The translations under genes were made by a program, and so were the position numbers. A DNA stretch of 64,000 nucleotides from Fagopyrum homotropicum (lineage: Eukaryota > Streptophyta > Magnoliopsida > Caryophyllales > Polygonaceae): assembly GCA_033239125.1 (NCBI GenBank), contig BSWB01000003.1, positions 33,557,001 through 33,621,000 on the forward strand, read 5' to 3'. Every line of letters starts with the position of its first letter. Position 1 is the first letter of the stretch. The notes below the pieces were generated by a model. That model was given only the letters and a program-made list of their open reading frames with translations, had not been told where the DNA came from and did not search any database. Shown here piece after piece: positions 54,911-64,000 of this stretch.

Positions 54911-57900
54911 TGTTATCATGATGGATAGACGTTTTATCTTCATAAATCTGCATGTATGGATGTGTATCCTTTGATTATATTGTTGTTTTGTCTACCTTTG
55001 TGGGAATCGAGGTCTACACCTAGTTTCGTTGTAATTGTAGGTAAAATGGCACGTTTTGGATCGAAATGGAGCTAAGGAAACTAAGGAGCCATTGGAGCTA
55101 CATTCTAGGGCTATATGAAGAACTCAGGAAGCATGGAATTGATTAAGAAGATTGATTTTGGACCAGATTCGAGATGATTCACATTCAGTTGAGATTCACC
55201 TTGGTCATCTACAGTATCACCTCGACCGAGGTGATTGATAGGTGATGGAATCACTATCGTTTATGATAATTTTTAGAGTCTTTTTATTGCATAGTATCGG
55301 TTTATGCTACTAACTCCTTGGTCCAGAAGAAGAAGACTAAAAGAAGATAAAGAAGGAGTTATAAGCACTTAGGAGTGAAGATCGTTCACGAAGCAAAGCT
55401 TCTGTTGCTTCACCGCCCCCGCGGAGCTGTGTCACCGCCCCTGTGGGTGACACCTTACTCCGGAGCGTTCCTTGCGCCTTCGCCATCGCCAGCCACGAAG
55501 ACGGTCACCGCACCTACGTCAACCCTTGGCGCCCTTGCGGTGACTTGCCCTGAAGAAGCGAAGACCAGCGCCCCTACGCCTTCCCTTGCGCCTCAACCTG
55601 GGAGCTGGAAGATGAAGAGTCAGTGCCACCGCCCCTGCGTCGACACTAGGAAGCCCCGGCGGCTTGGCATCAGAAATGACAGGAAGTTGAAGAGTCGGAC
55701 GTTTGAAGAGCATTAAAGATCCGCCCCGCGGAATTACCTGGCCGCCCCTGCGGCCATGAAGAAGATCAAGCGATTTCGCCTACACCGCCCCTGCGGATCT
55801 GAAGGCCGCCCCTGCGGTTCAACGTCAGAAGCTTTACTCCGGCTGTTTACACCACCTTTATGGCATTAAAGGTGGTTGTTTTGGGCCAGCCATTTTCTCC
55901 TATATAGTGTCTTTTGTAGTATAAATAGTCCTTGGTTGATTACTAGAATCATCCACTTATCATCCAATCTTAGAATTCACTTTTCCATTAAAACTTTCTT
56001 GCTACCTTTGTAATGAGTTGCTAACTTCCTTGCTACATTGGGTTGGTTTGAAGCTGCATTGTTACCTTGGTTGTAAGTTCTTTCTAATATAAGTTTTCAT
56101 TCAGTAATTCTTTGTGTTTCCTTGATCTCCATTGTCTAATTGCATGCTTTACTATTACTTGAGATTGATCACTTTAGGTCCTAAAGTGCATGCAAAGAAC
56201 TAGGATTAATAGATTCCGGGTTCGGGTCTTTAATCTAGTAGTAAACTTTAAGTAATAACGGGTTGTAATTGCTTAAAGAAAAGGAACACAAATATAAAGA
56301 TAAGTTTAACGGTTTTAATCTTTTCTTTATATCCCTTAGTCTTTGTTTGAAAGCTAACTTGTTAATTGTTCTTGTAAGTTTACGGAACACTAACCTGTTA
56401 AGTTGTGTTGATGCCGGTTGGCTCAACACATATATATGATCGAGACGGGAGATTACTTGAAAACTTGTAAAAGGAACTCGCCAAAGTAGCAATCGCATGC
56501 TTTGAATCAACCTAGTGTAGATTCACTCATCATTTGTCTTACTTGTTGTATTATTCGTTTTCATAAGTTTTTGTGTGCATCAATTCAATCAACCCCCCCC
56601 CCCTGTTACTTGTTCCTATAACCAATAATCACATTTAATAGAAATACCAAACTCTCTTGGGTTAGACCCTTACTTAATCACTATACTCATTTTAGTGCTA
56701 ACTCGGGATTATATTTTGATAAGATAAAACGACCTCTAGACCAGAGTCTTGTCAGTGATCTTGAGGAGCGTCCCGACTGCGGCGAACACCTTGCCGCCGG
56801 CGAGATCTTTATTTTTAGCTGAGATCTTTTATTTTTGGAAGGAGGATATCTTATATTTTTGGCTGGATTTATGGAAGGAAGATATTTTATTTGGCTGATT
56901 TATTTATATTTTTTAGGAAATTATCTTTTTAAGATATCTTATCTTTGGAAGATAATTTTCTTATATAAAGGGTTGGATTTTCCACAAGTTCAACCATGCT
57001 TAGAGCATCCAGCAATTGAAGGGTTTTCTGGAGTTTTGAAGGAAGTTTGAAGGAAGTTTTGAAGGGTTGAAGTTCAAGGAAGGAAGGAATATAGTTGAAG
57101 TTTGCTTTTGAAGGAGTTTGTAAGATCTTCTTAGATTACTTTTGCTTTGTTGTCTTTGCTGATTTGTGATTGAGGAACGCTTGTTTGTTGATTGTTTGAT
57201 TCAGTTATTGAAACCTTTTTCCTAAGCTTTTCTTGTTCGAATATTGATTCCTTTCCTATTAATTTGATTATTGTTATCATGGTGATTGTTGGCTAAGTTT
57301 CTTATGTGATACTAGGGTGATTGACTGAAAGTTGTGGGAAAGACGATGATAGAATGATCTTAATCCCAGCAGGAACCTGAAAGCTCGAGTCTTTACCGTA
57401 ACCGTAGAACACCTCGGTCAGTCATTGAACATCTCGGCCGGGATGGAATGTACTAAGCGAAGTGAACCTTTCCTGAACATTATCTGAGTTAAGAGTTTAA
57501 GTTTGCCAAATCCTATCCTTGTTACACCTTTCCTGGTTCAACGCAAGCTTAGGATGAGACTTACCCGGTGATTCCTTTGTTTGTTTACCTATGATCATGA
57601 GTGTAGGTAATCAAGGTTTATCCTTTATTAGGGTTTGAGTACGCCTTCATCCCATCTTTGTGAGTTAGCTTGAGGCTTACCCGGTAAAGGTTGATTCTAT
57701 TCCCTTGGGTGGTGTGTTGGTTTGAGATTATAGTTCCTTTCCTTAGTACCTTGAGACTTACCCGGTAATACGATCTTTGGTTTGGGATAGTGAGTAGTGA
57801 GACTTACCCGGTGATCTAATCCCATCTTAGAAACACCTTCCCTTTGCAAACCTCAGCTTTGTCCGCGTATCCTTTGAGATCTTGAGTCGGAACCACAATT

Positions 57901-58150
57901 AGATGCTTTATTCCCTAGAATCTGCGTTTCCTTTATCTGACTTTATATCATCTTTGATTGCTTTAATTCGTAGTTATTGGCAATATTTGACTACCTGATT
58001 TTGTGTTTTGCTTACCATAATCCCTGTGTTCGACCCCTGGAATTCTTGCTTTTATTACAATTGATCCGTACACTGCGGGTTCGCATATTGTTTGACCATA
58101 CTTCTTGGGTTATAAATGTTAAAGCTTGCACACACCTTTTGAATCGAATA
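54911..58150 (+). repeat. Solo LTR S2 of the E5 Athila family, with S3 inside
   Basis: Aligns in plus orientation with the E5 LTR (60568-62314) from TGTTATCATG to GAATCGAATA once the 1519-bp S3 plus a duplication is removed. It has TTATATAAAGG at 56961-56971, a dyad at 55190-55235 broken by S3, a second dyad at about 57409-57443, four GAGACTTACCCGGT-type repeats (57555-57815) and CCGTACACTGCGGG at 58076-58089. No target duplication is found, and part of C2 protease is missing beside it. Confidence 0.85.
55236..56754 (+). repeat. Solo LTR S3, lineage unclear
   Basis: TGATAGGTGATGG...GTCTTGTCA, 1519 bp, with GTGAT duplications at 55231-55235 and 56755-56759. A promoter-like GTATAAATAG lies near 55920 and a run of ten or so C near 56592. 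The first 600 bp hold about ten CCGCCCCTGCGG-like motifs. No primer site or coding part remains, so it cannot be assigned to Ty3/gypsy or Ty1/copia with confidence. A 113-codon frame (55375-55716) is a by-product of the motif array. Confidence 0.85.
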
Positions 58151-59806
58151 GATAACCCGATGGTGAAAGGTGCTCCCTCTACAGTCTCCGGTGATAGGCG
58201 CTCCACACAAGCATCGGATATAAACGAGTGTGTATCAACCCTATCAAATAAAACTCAAACATGCATACCATGAATCTGAATGGTACCTGTAGTTGCCGGT
58301 GCAATCGGATCCTCAGTGCTCCTCATCTTGAACACCCGAGCCTGCAAACTTCTGGCCTCTGAAGTACCTCCACTATGACCTCGGCCCCGACCTAAGCCCG
58401 GTGCAGAACCCTATGGAGTAGAATGTCCAGGGGTCCTGTATTGTTGCTTCCCGTGCGTTAGATACTGAGATGATCTCTGCCAACCACTCTGTGCTCCCGC
58501 AGGGGATTATCCCTGTTGGGACAGAGCCTTGCCCTGGCGGCAAAAGCTAGCTCGGTGTCCAATCTTTCCGCAAGTGAAACAAGTTACCAACGGCCTCTTA
58601 CAAGCGGGCTGAATATAACCCCGTTCTCCACTGTTAACGTAGTGTCGGTCACCCTCAGGAAGTGGTGTCGACGATGTGGAACCCTGTCTAGTGTGGGCTG
58701 AAACTCATCTATTCCCTGATGCTCCGGCTACTGCACTAGCTTGCCCAGTCTGTTGCCTCTTCTCGGGCCCATCTGACTGTGCACCTCTCCTAGGACCTGG
58801 TCGGGCCCTCTCATACGTTGAAGTTCGGTCCTGGTAGTCTGCCAGGGAGTCACAACGAAAACCCATAAGATAAGCACGGGTGACCTCTCTCAACCTTCGT
58901 GAGATTAAGTATACGTGCTGGTCCACCGTAGGTGCGGCGGGACCCAACAGTGCTGAGTCCTCTCTGATCCTCCTGATCGCCTCCGCCACCAGAACGTCCT
59001 CAAATCCGGCCTCAATGAAATCATGTACCCTGTCTCTCCTTAGTGATGCAAGGAAAAAACTTTCACGCACAAGGCTCAACAGCTTATTCAATCTGATAAC
59101 CCCACCTCGGACCGGCTTCCACCAGTAATGTGCCTGATCTCAAACAAGGTCTAAACTATCTCCACCCGTCGCTCTTTGGGGCAATGGATCCCCTCCAAGA
59201 CGGAATCTACCTGACCTATCCAGTGCTCCACCTCAAGCCCCACCTTCCTGTCAAAATTGAGTAAATGCCGCTGGTTGAAAGCCTTCAATTAGGAGTCCGG
59301 TTTTGGCGATGTCGGCTCGTCTCACCCTCTATCGCCCTCAACAACTAACACCGGTAAAGCTCTCTCTAGTGCAGTTATAACCTGGGTAACCCTCTGTGAG
59401 AGCTCAACCGACCTCGTGGAACTGGTGTTGCTTGGGATGGTACTCCAACCCTGTAAGCTTCCTCTACCTGCTGCACGTACTCACGATACACAGACGCTCC
59501 TATCGATACCCGACCTGACTCGGTCGATGGTGAACTCCGTACTCTGGACCTATCAGCGGTCCTCTCCCTAACCTCGGGAATAGCACTCTCCGCAACTTCC
59601 TCAACAAGAGCATCAACAAGTGGCGGATCCATAGTTGGCGGGTCCACAATGGTGGAACGTCCCCGACCTCTCCCTAGCGGAGGTCTACCTCCTCGTCCTC
59701 AACCTCAGACGACAAGAGCCCTATCAACGTCGTCACATTCAGCTGGAGGAAAAAGTGGACGGCATCTTCCTCGTCCAGCAACTGTCCCTGTCCTAGTACG
59801 TGTCAT
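58151..59806 (-). pseudogene. C2 gag and protease start
   Basis: ATG on the minus strand at 59806-59804 begins MTRTRTG. Further on are a gag segment (59091-58705; SLRRDRVHDFIEAGFED, ADYQDRTSTYERA), a CCHC zinc knuckle CFTCGKIGHRASFC (58540-58581), and a protease start near 58220-58255 where the D-S/T-G-A motif is degraded to D-R-V-D followed by THSFIS. Stops interrupt the frame, notably between 59375 and 59091. S2 cuts it at 58150. Confidence 0.8.
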
Positions 59807-60071
59807 ATGCACGGAATACATATAGTCTAATCAGGCCACACTAACGTATACATAAAACTATTACATAAGTCCAAAACTATCATGCAAAGGTTAACGAATT
59901 ATGTTGCCAAGATTTGCAGAGGTGGTGGTGGTTCCCATACTCTATCCTAAACCGACTATGCGATCGACTTTGAAAACAAAAATCTTTTTTAAAACTCAAA
60001 CCCCTTTCGGGTTCTATTTTTAATCGTTCGACTTTTCAGAAGAGTTCCGATGCCATTGTTGCCAACCCAAA

Positions 60072-60083
60072 GCTTTGATTCCA
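60072..60083 (-). other. C2 primer binding site (initiator Met-like)
   Basis: The minus-strand reading TGGAATCAAAGC resembles the TGGTATCAGAGC initiator-tRNA-Met site of chromoviruses, with two changes, 3 bp inside the 5' LTR. The 265 bp between it and the gag start are an untranslated leader. Confidence 0.7.
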
Positions 60084-60086
60084 TAT

Positions 60087-60567
60087 TGTAACACCCCAAA
60101 TCTCACACTCGGGACGCTACGGGCTAGGACCTCACAATGGGTTCCGACTCTACCTCGACAACAATATTACTTTATCTTACAATAAAGCATGGAAATCCAA
60201 GTAGAATAGTATGCAATTCCAAAAACGATAACAGACTCTCAGCCGAGGTACAAAGACATAAACGGTAAACGTAAGGTAAACTGTCAGAGTCAACTAAACA
60301 TAATATGCAAAAACCCACACCCGTCTTATCACATACGAGAACCCCGGCTGACCTTCTCACCCGAATCCCTCGCCAGCTACCCTATCCTGCAAGACATCTA
60401 ACAACACGGACAAACAGTTAGCTAACTATAACATAAAGGAAAACGCCATACAGAGATCAAGGTAAGCTTAGATCATGCTATCATTGAGCTCCTTTATTAT
60501 TATTATCTTTATTAGGGTCATCCACATTATTCAAGTATAGGTGTGACACGAGAAGTCTTAGACTCTC
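60087..60567 (-). repeat. C2 5' LTR, inner piece
   Basis: TGTAACACCCCAAATCTCACACTCGGG matches the 3' LTR at 12309. It is cut after GACTCTC by E5; the equivalent uninterrupted sequence is at 25930-25940 (GACTCTCGCC). Confidence 0.85.
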
Positions 60568-60875
60568 TGATAGCATGAATTATAGTCTATATTTTTGGGG
60601 TTTGTTTGGACGTTTTATCTTCAATAATCTGCATGATTGCATGTATAATATGTGATTATATTACCATTTCATCTACCTTTGCGGGAATCGAGGTCTACAC
60701 CTAGTTTTGCTGTAATTGTAGGTAAAATGGCACATTTTGCATAAAAAAGGAACAAAAGGAGCTATGGAGTCATTGGAGCTACATTGAGGAGCATAAGGAA
60801 CCATCCAGGAAGCATAGCCATGGATTAAAGATTCACTTTGGACCAGTTTTGAGAGATTTCACATTCAGTTATGAC

Positions 60876-60943
60876 TCACCTCGGTTGACCAGAGATTCAT
60901 CTCGACCGAGGTGATCCAGAGACGCCGACTCGACCGAGGCGAA
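60876..60943 (+). promoter_or_regulatory. E5 dyad upstream of TATA box
   Basis: TCACCTCGGTTGACC (60876), ATCTCGACCGAGGTGAT (60899-60915) and CGACTCGACCGAGGCGAA (60926-60943). In S2 the centre is ATCACCTCGACCGAGGTGAT (55216-55235), palindromic except for its two middle bases. Confidence 0.72.
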
Positions 60944-61564
60944 CACCTAGGACGCGGCGAGAATATTTTATTCTTGGCTGAGATCTTTTATCTTTGGAAG
61001 GTGATCTTATATTTTTGGGCTTGGCTCCTGGAAGGAAGAAGATCTTATATTTTACCTATTTTTATGGGAAGAGATCTTTCTAAGATATTTTATCTTTGGA
61101 GGGTTATTTTCCTATAAAAAGGGTTGGATTTCCAAAAATCCAAGATCATGCTATACCATCGATCAGGGTTTATAGCACGCAGCAGCCATACTCTAGTTGG
61201 GAGTTTCGAAGAACCTTTTTGAAGGTTGAAGGAAGATTGAAGATCATAGCTTTTATAGCTTTTGAAGGGTTTTGTAAGATTGTCTTTGATTCCCTTCCTT
61301 GTTGTCTTATCTTGTTGGATTTATATTCAAGGAACACTTTTGTTGTGATATTTGATTCAGTTATTGAAGTCTTTTCATTGAATTCTTCTTGTTCAAATAT
61401 TCACCTTCTTCCCATATATTTAATACTTTCATAATGGTGATGAGTGGCTAATTTCCTTGTGTGATTCTAGGGTGATTGGCTGAAGGTTGTGGGAAAAACA
61501 ATGATAGAATAGTCTTAGATTCCAGTAGGACCCTCAAAGTTCGAGTCTTTAACCTTAACCCTAA

Positions 61565-61623
61565 GCATCTCGCTCAGTCGATGAACATCTCGGCCGGGGT
61601 GGAATTCGGCTGACCGAGGTGAC
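61565..61623 (+). promoter_or_regulatory. E5 downstream dyad
   Basis: GCATCTCGCTCAGTCGA (61565-61581), ATCTCGGCCGGGGT (61587-61600) and TCGGCTGACCGAGGTGAC (61606-61623). The outer arms are complementary apart from a few mismatches. It lies about 450 bp after the TATA box. Confidence 0.72.
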
Positions 61624-62320
61624 TTGTCTGATCCTAAACTGAGAGTTAAGTGTTAGAGTTTGCCAAATCCTATTCTTATTACACCTTTTCTGATTCAAAG
61701 CAAGCTTGGGATGAGACTTACCCGGTAATTCCTTAGTTTGTATACCAACGATCATAAGTGTAGGTAATAAAGGTTCATCGTTTATTGGGGTTTGAGTGTG
61801 CTTTCATCCCATCTTTGTGAGTTAGCCTGAGACTTACCCGGTAAAGGTTGATTCTATTCCCTTAGATGGTGTGTTAGTTTGAGGTTATAGTTCTTTATCT
61901 TAATTCCTTGAGACTTACCCGGTAATAGGAGTTAAGGTTTAGGATTAGTGAGTAGTGAGACTTACCCGGTGATCTAGTCCACTTTAGTAACACCTTCCCC
62001 TTGCAAAAATCTCAGCTTTGTCCGCTTATCTTTAGATCTTGAGTTGGAACCACAACTAGACGCTTTAATCCCTAGAATTGCACGTTTGCTTTATTGACTT
62101 CTTATTCATCTTTGATTGTGTTAATTGCTCTTTGTGGTTAGTATTTACGAAGCTTACCGTTATCGACTTTGTTTCACCGAGTCCCTGTGATCGACCCTTG
62201 GAATTTCTTGCTTTTTACTACGATTGACCCGTACACTGCGGGTTCGCATCCTTGTATTAAGCTTAAGTCTAGGGTTATAAATTTAAAGCTTGCACACACC
62301 GTTTGGAGCGAACAAGTTTT

Positions 62321-62338
62321 TGGCGCCGTTGCCGGGGA
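62321..62338 (+). other. E5 primer binding site (tRNA-Asp)
   Basis: TGGCGCCGTTGCCGGGGA, identical to E1 and E3, 6 bp after the LTR. Confidence 0.92.
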
Positions 62339-62440
62339 CTTGGTCTAGACCGAGCCGGTACGGTTTGCTCTTGGGGCACTTGCCCCCGTGTCATCTAACC
62401 ACTCTACTTGAATGACTTTTGCAGGTTCTTTCTTAGGTAT

Positions 62441-64000
62441 ATGCGAAGAACCCGCACTGGGAAGGAAATCGTTCCTTACGATCCCGAACCAGAAAAGACA
62501 TACAAGCGACGCTTAAGAGAAGCGAAGATGGTCCAACAGGATAACCGCGATCTTGAGGCCGAATTGAAAGAGGCGTTAGAGCTGCTACACCTCAGCAAGG
62601 AAGAACTAAGGCGAGAGAAGGAAAAAACTCGCACCAAAACTGAAGCAATCGAAGTAGAAATGGCCGTCATACGAGACCAGATTCTACTTCGACCGAGGGA
62701 CGACCCAGTTCCAGATGCTGGACCGAGGCAGGTTCCAGTTGCTGACCCTCGACCGAGGCAGGTTCCAGTACCAGACGCCCCGGCCGAGATACATCCACCT
62801 CGGATGCCAGTCCGAGATGTTCTTCTTGCAGGAATCCCACAAACCCTAGGTCAAAGGATGGACCCTAATCAACAACTGAGGCATCCAGGAGTCAACCTAG
62901 GAGATCCAGCGGACCATGACTACGAACTTCGACCGCAAGTTCTATCCATGATTCGCCAATGCCAATTCGGAGGGATGGAGAAGGAATCACCACATCAACA
63001 TCTTCAAAACTACGAGATCTTGATGGAAACCTTGCGACCTTCCAGAATTGAAAATAACAACTACAAGCTAAGACCTTTTTACTTTTCTTTAAAAGATAGA
63101 GCTCTTACTTGGTATCAATCTCTTCCTCCAGGAAAAATTAGCACATGGGAGGAGATGACTACGGAATTCTTGACCAAATTCTTTCCCCCCTCAAAGACAG
63201 CTGAAATGAGAGGGAAGATCAATGCTTTCATTATGAAGGACAAGGAGAGCTTGTCCAAGTCATGGGAGCGGTTCAAGGACATCCTTTTGGATTGCCCACA
63301 TCATGGGATTCCAAAAATCGAGTTGTTGGAGATCTACTTCAAAGGACTGGACGGAAGCACCCAGTTCAATCTCCAACTACTCTCCGCCGGTACCTTCATG
63401 GACATGGCGATTGATGAGGCTTGGGACTTCATTGAGAAGCAAGCCTTGCACATGGAGAAATATACCCACCAAGGAGCTGAAGGTGGAGTTAAAAGAGTCA
63501 ACTTTCAAGAGACTCAATCCAACAACAATCAACTCACGTCTTTGAAGAATGACGTGAAGCAATTGAAGGAACTCTTGGTTGCTCAAACCAAGAAGGAAGA
63601 GCAAGGACAAAGGAACAACAACAATGGATACCGTAACAACAACAACGGTTCCCGGAATAACAACTACAACAACAACAACAACAATAGAGGATCCAATAGC
63701 AACAATTGGAGGACGAACAATCAAAACAACCAGAATCCTGGTAACAATTATTCTAACTCTAACTCTAATAATTCCTCTAACCCTTTCCTCTCTTCCCCTT
63801 CTTCTTCTTCTTCTACTCCATTGAAGAGCCAGGGGCAAGGATCAAGTTCGTCTCAGCCGGAAAAGAAAGACGCAGTTCTGGAGGCTATCTTGATCAAGCT
63901 TAGCGCTATGGAGAATTCTATGACTTCATTTTCGAGGGCCCAAAAGTCCTTCGAACAACAACTTGCAAGTAGGGCGAATGAAGCGCCAAGAGATCCAGGG
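62441..64000 (+). CDS. E5 gag, open to the window edge
   Basis: The frame starts MRRTRTGKEIVPYDPEPEKT and is open for all 520 codons to the last base, so the gene is truncated only by the window. It has a charged coiled-coil-like N terminus (about 15-85), a Pro-rich stretch (about 85-125) with a repeated PRQVPV peptide, the gag core (about 205-305; FSLKDRALTWYQ, EFLTKFFPP), an Asn-rich stretch (about 390-430) and the start of the gag-protease connector. It shows no break. The PRQVPV repeats are encoded by copies of the family's CGACCGAGG motif (62690-62810). Confidence 0.92.
   Translation, partial: MRRTRTGKEIVPYDPEPEKTYKRRLREAKMVQQDNRDLEAELKEALELLHLSKEELRREKEKTRTKTEAIEVEMAVIRDQILLRPRDDPVPDAGPRQVPVADPRPRQVPVPDAPAEIHPPRMPVRDVLLAGIPQTLGQRMDPNQQLRHPGVNLGDPADHDYELRPQVLSMIRQCQFGGMEKESPHQHLQNYEILMETLRPSRIENNNYKLRPFYFSLKDRALTWYQSLPPGKISTWEEMTTEFLTKFFPPSKTAEMRGKINAFIMKDKESLSKSWERFKDILLDCPHHGIPKIELLEIYFKGLDGSTQFNLQLLSAGTFMDMAIDEAWDFIEKQALHMEKYTHQGAEGGVKRVNFQETQSNNNQLTSLKNDVKQLKELLVAQTKKEEQGQRNNNNGYRNNNNGSRNNNYNNNNNNRGSNSNNWRTNNQNNQNPGNNYSNSNSNNSSNPFLSSPSSSSSTPLKSQGQGSSSSQPEKKDAVLEAILIKLSAMENSMTSFSRAQKSFEQQLASRANEAPRDPG

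Larger units (their letters stand above)
12309..60567 (-). mobile_element. Chromovirus C2, fragmented by six insertions
   Basis: One minus-strand Tekay/Del-like element can be followed across the window. Its 3' LTR is 12309-12477 plus 25656-27277, integrase and tail 27600-29207, RNase H and end of RT 31048-31570, RT 54094-54910, protease and gag 58151-59806, primer site 60072-60083 and 5' LTR 60087-60567. The 5' LTR is cut by E5 and continues past the window. All coding parts carry stops. Reading order and orientation are consistent throughout, which identifies the pieces as one insertion. Confidence 0.85.
60568..62314 (+). repeat. E5 5' LTR
   Basis: TGATAGCATG...GAGCGAACA, 1747 bp. A dyad (60876-60943) lies upstream of CCTATAAAAAGGG (61111-61123) and a second at 61565-61623. 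Four GAGACTTACCCGGT-type repeats lie at about 61713, 61829, 61909 and 61957, and CCCGTACACTGCGGG at 62228-62242. Confidence 0.92.
60568..64000 (+). mobile_element. Athila element E5, left part
   Basis: LTR, primer site and gag are present and intact as far as the window goes; the rest lies to the right. It belongs to the same family as S2 and is inserted in the C2 5' LTR. Confidence 0.9.

Noticed and set aside
55375..55716. 113-codon frame in S3
   Set aside because: It is produced by the CCGCCCCTGCGG array and lies within a solo LTR.

Overview
This window is repeat-dense plant nuclear DNA with no host gene that I could support. Everything of size belongs to Ty3/gypsy LTR retrotransposons of two kinds. 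Athila-type elements have a primer binding site matching the 3' end of tRNA-Asp, no chromodomain, and in one case an Athila ORF after pol. Chromoviruses of probable Tekay/Del type have an initiator-Met primer site, TGTAACACCCC-type LTR ends and a C-terminal chromodomain-like tail. This points to an angiosperm, probably a eudicot; the species cannot be named from the sequence.

Layout, left to right. 1-2190: the 3' end of an Athila-type element (E0). 2191-5810: a decayed plus-strand chromovirus (C1) with its 3' LTR. 5811-12308: older debris, including a chromovirus deleted down to little more than its 3' LTR (6225-8972, TSD CCAAT), an LTR with a CGATCGGCCGA motif, a decayed gag and two Athila LTR fragments. 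12309 to beyond 60567: one minus-strand chromovirus (C2) split by six insertions. These are E1 (12478-25650, in its 3' LTR), S1 (29208-31042, a solo LTR in RNase H), E2 (31571-54093, in RT, itself carrying E3 at 42723-53901), S2 (54911-58150, a solo LTR between protease and RT, itself carrying solo LTR S3 at 55236-56754) and E5 (60568 to the window end, in the 5' LTR). Exact 5-bp duplications support E1 (GTCAA), S1 (TTCAA), E3 (GAACA), S3 (GTGAT) and the 6225-8972 element (CCAAT).

E1 and E3 are the youngest complete copies. Their LTR pairs have equal length (1723/1723 and 1805/1805) and differ by eye at about 14 and a little over 20 sites. Both are broken. E1 has a stop in the protease active-site motif and a one-base deletion in RT. 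E3 has a frameshift between protease and RT and a stop in integrase. E1 keeps an uninterrupted 527-codon Athila ORF downstream of pol. E5 is open through gag to the window end.

The most interesting signal is a regulatory-looking architecture shared by the Athila-type families. Each family has its own short GC-rich motif arranged as half-site, central palindrome, half-site over about 50-65 bp. One such dyad lies just upstream of the LTR TATA box and a second about 450-550 bp downstream of it. Further copies lie in the linker between protease and RT, and in E1 around an internal TATA box directly upstream of the Athila ORF. The architecture is conserved while the motif differs between families (ACGGCCGT, AAATCGG, CTCGGTC, ATCTCGG types). 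This is what a co-evolving element-encoded regulator, or a required RNA fold, would leave behind. Also notable are a conserved noncoding block in the 3' region, a duplicated PPT-like motif, a stem-loop just after the pol stop, and a family-independent GAGACTTACCCGGTAAT repeat.
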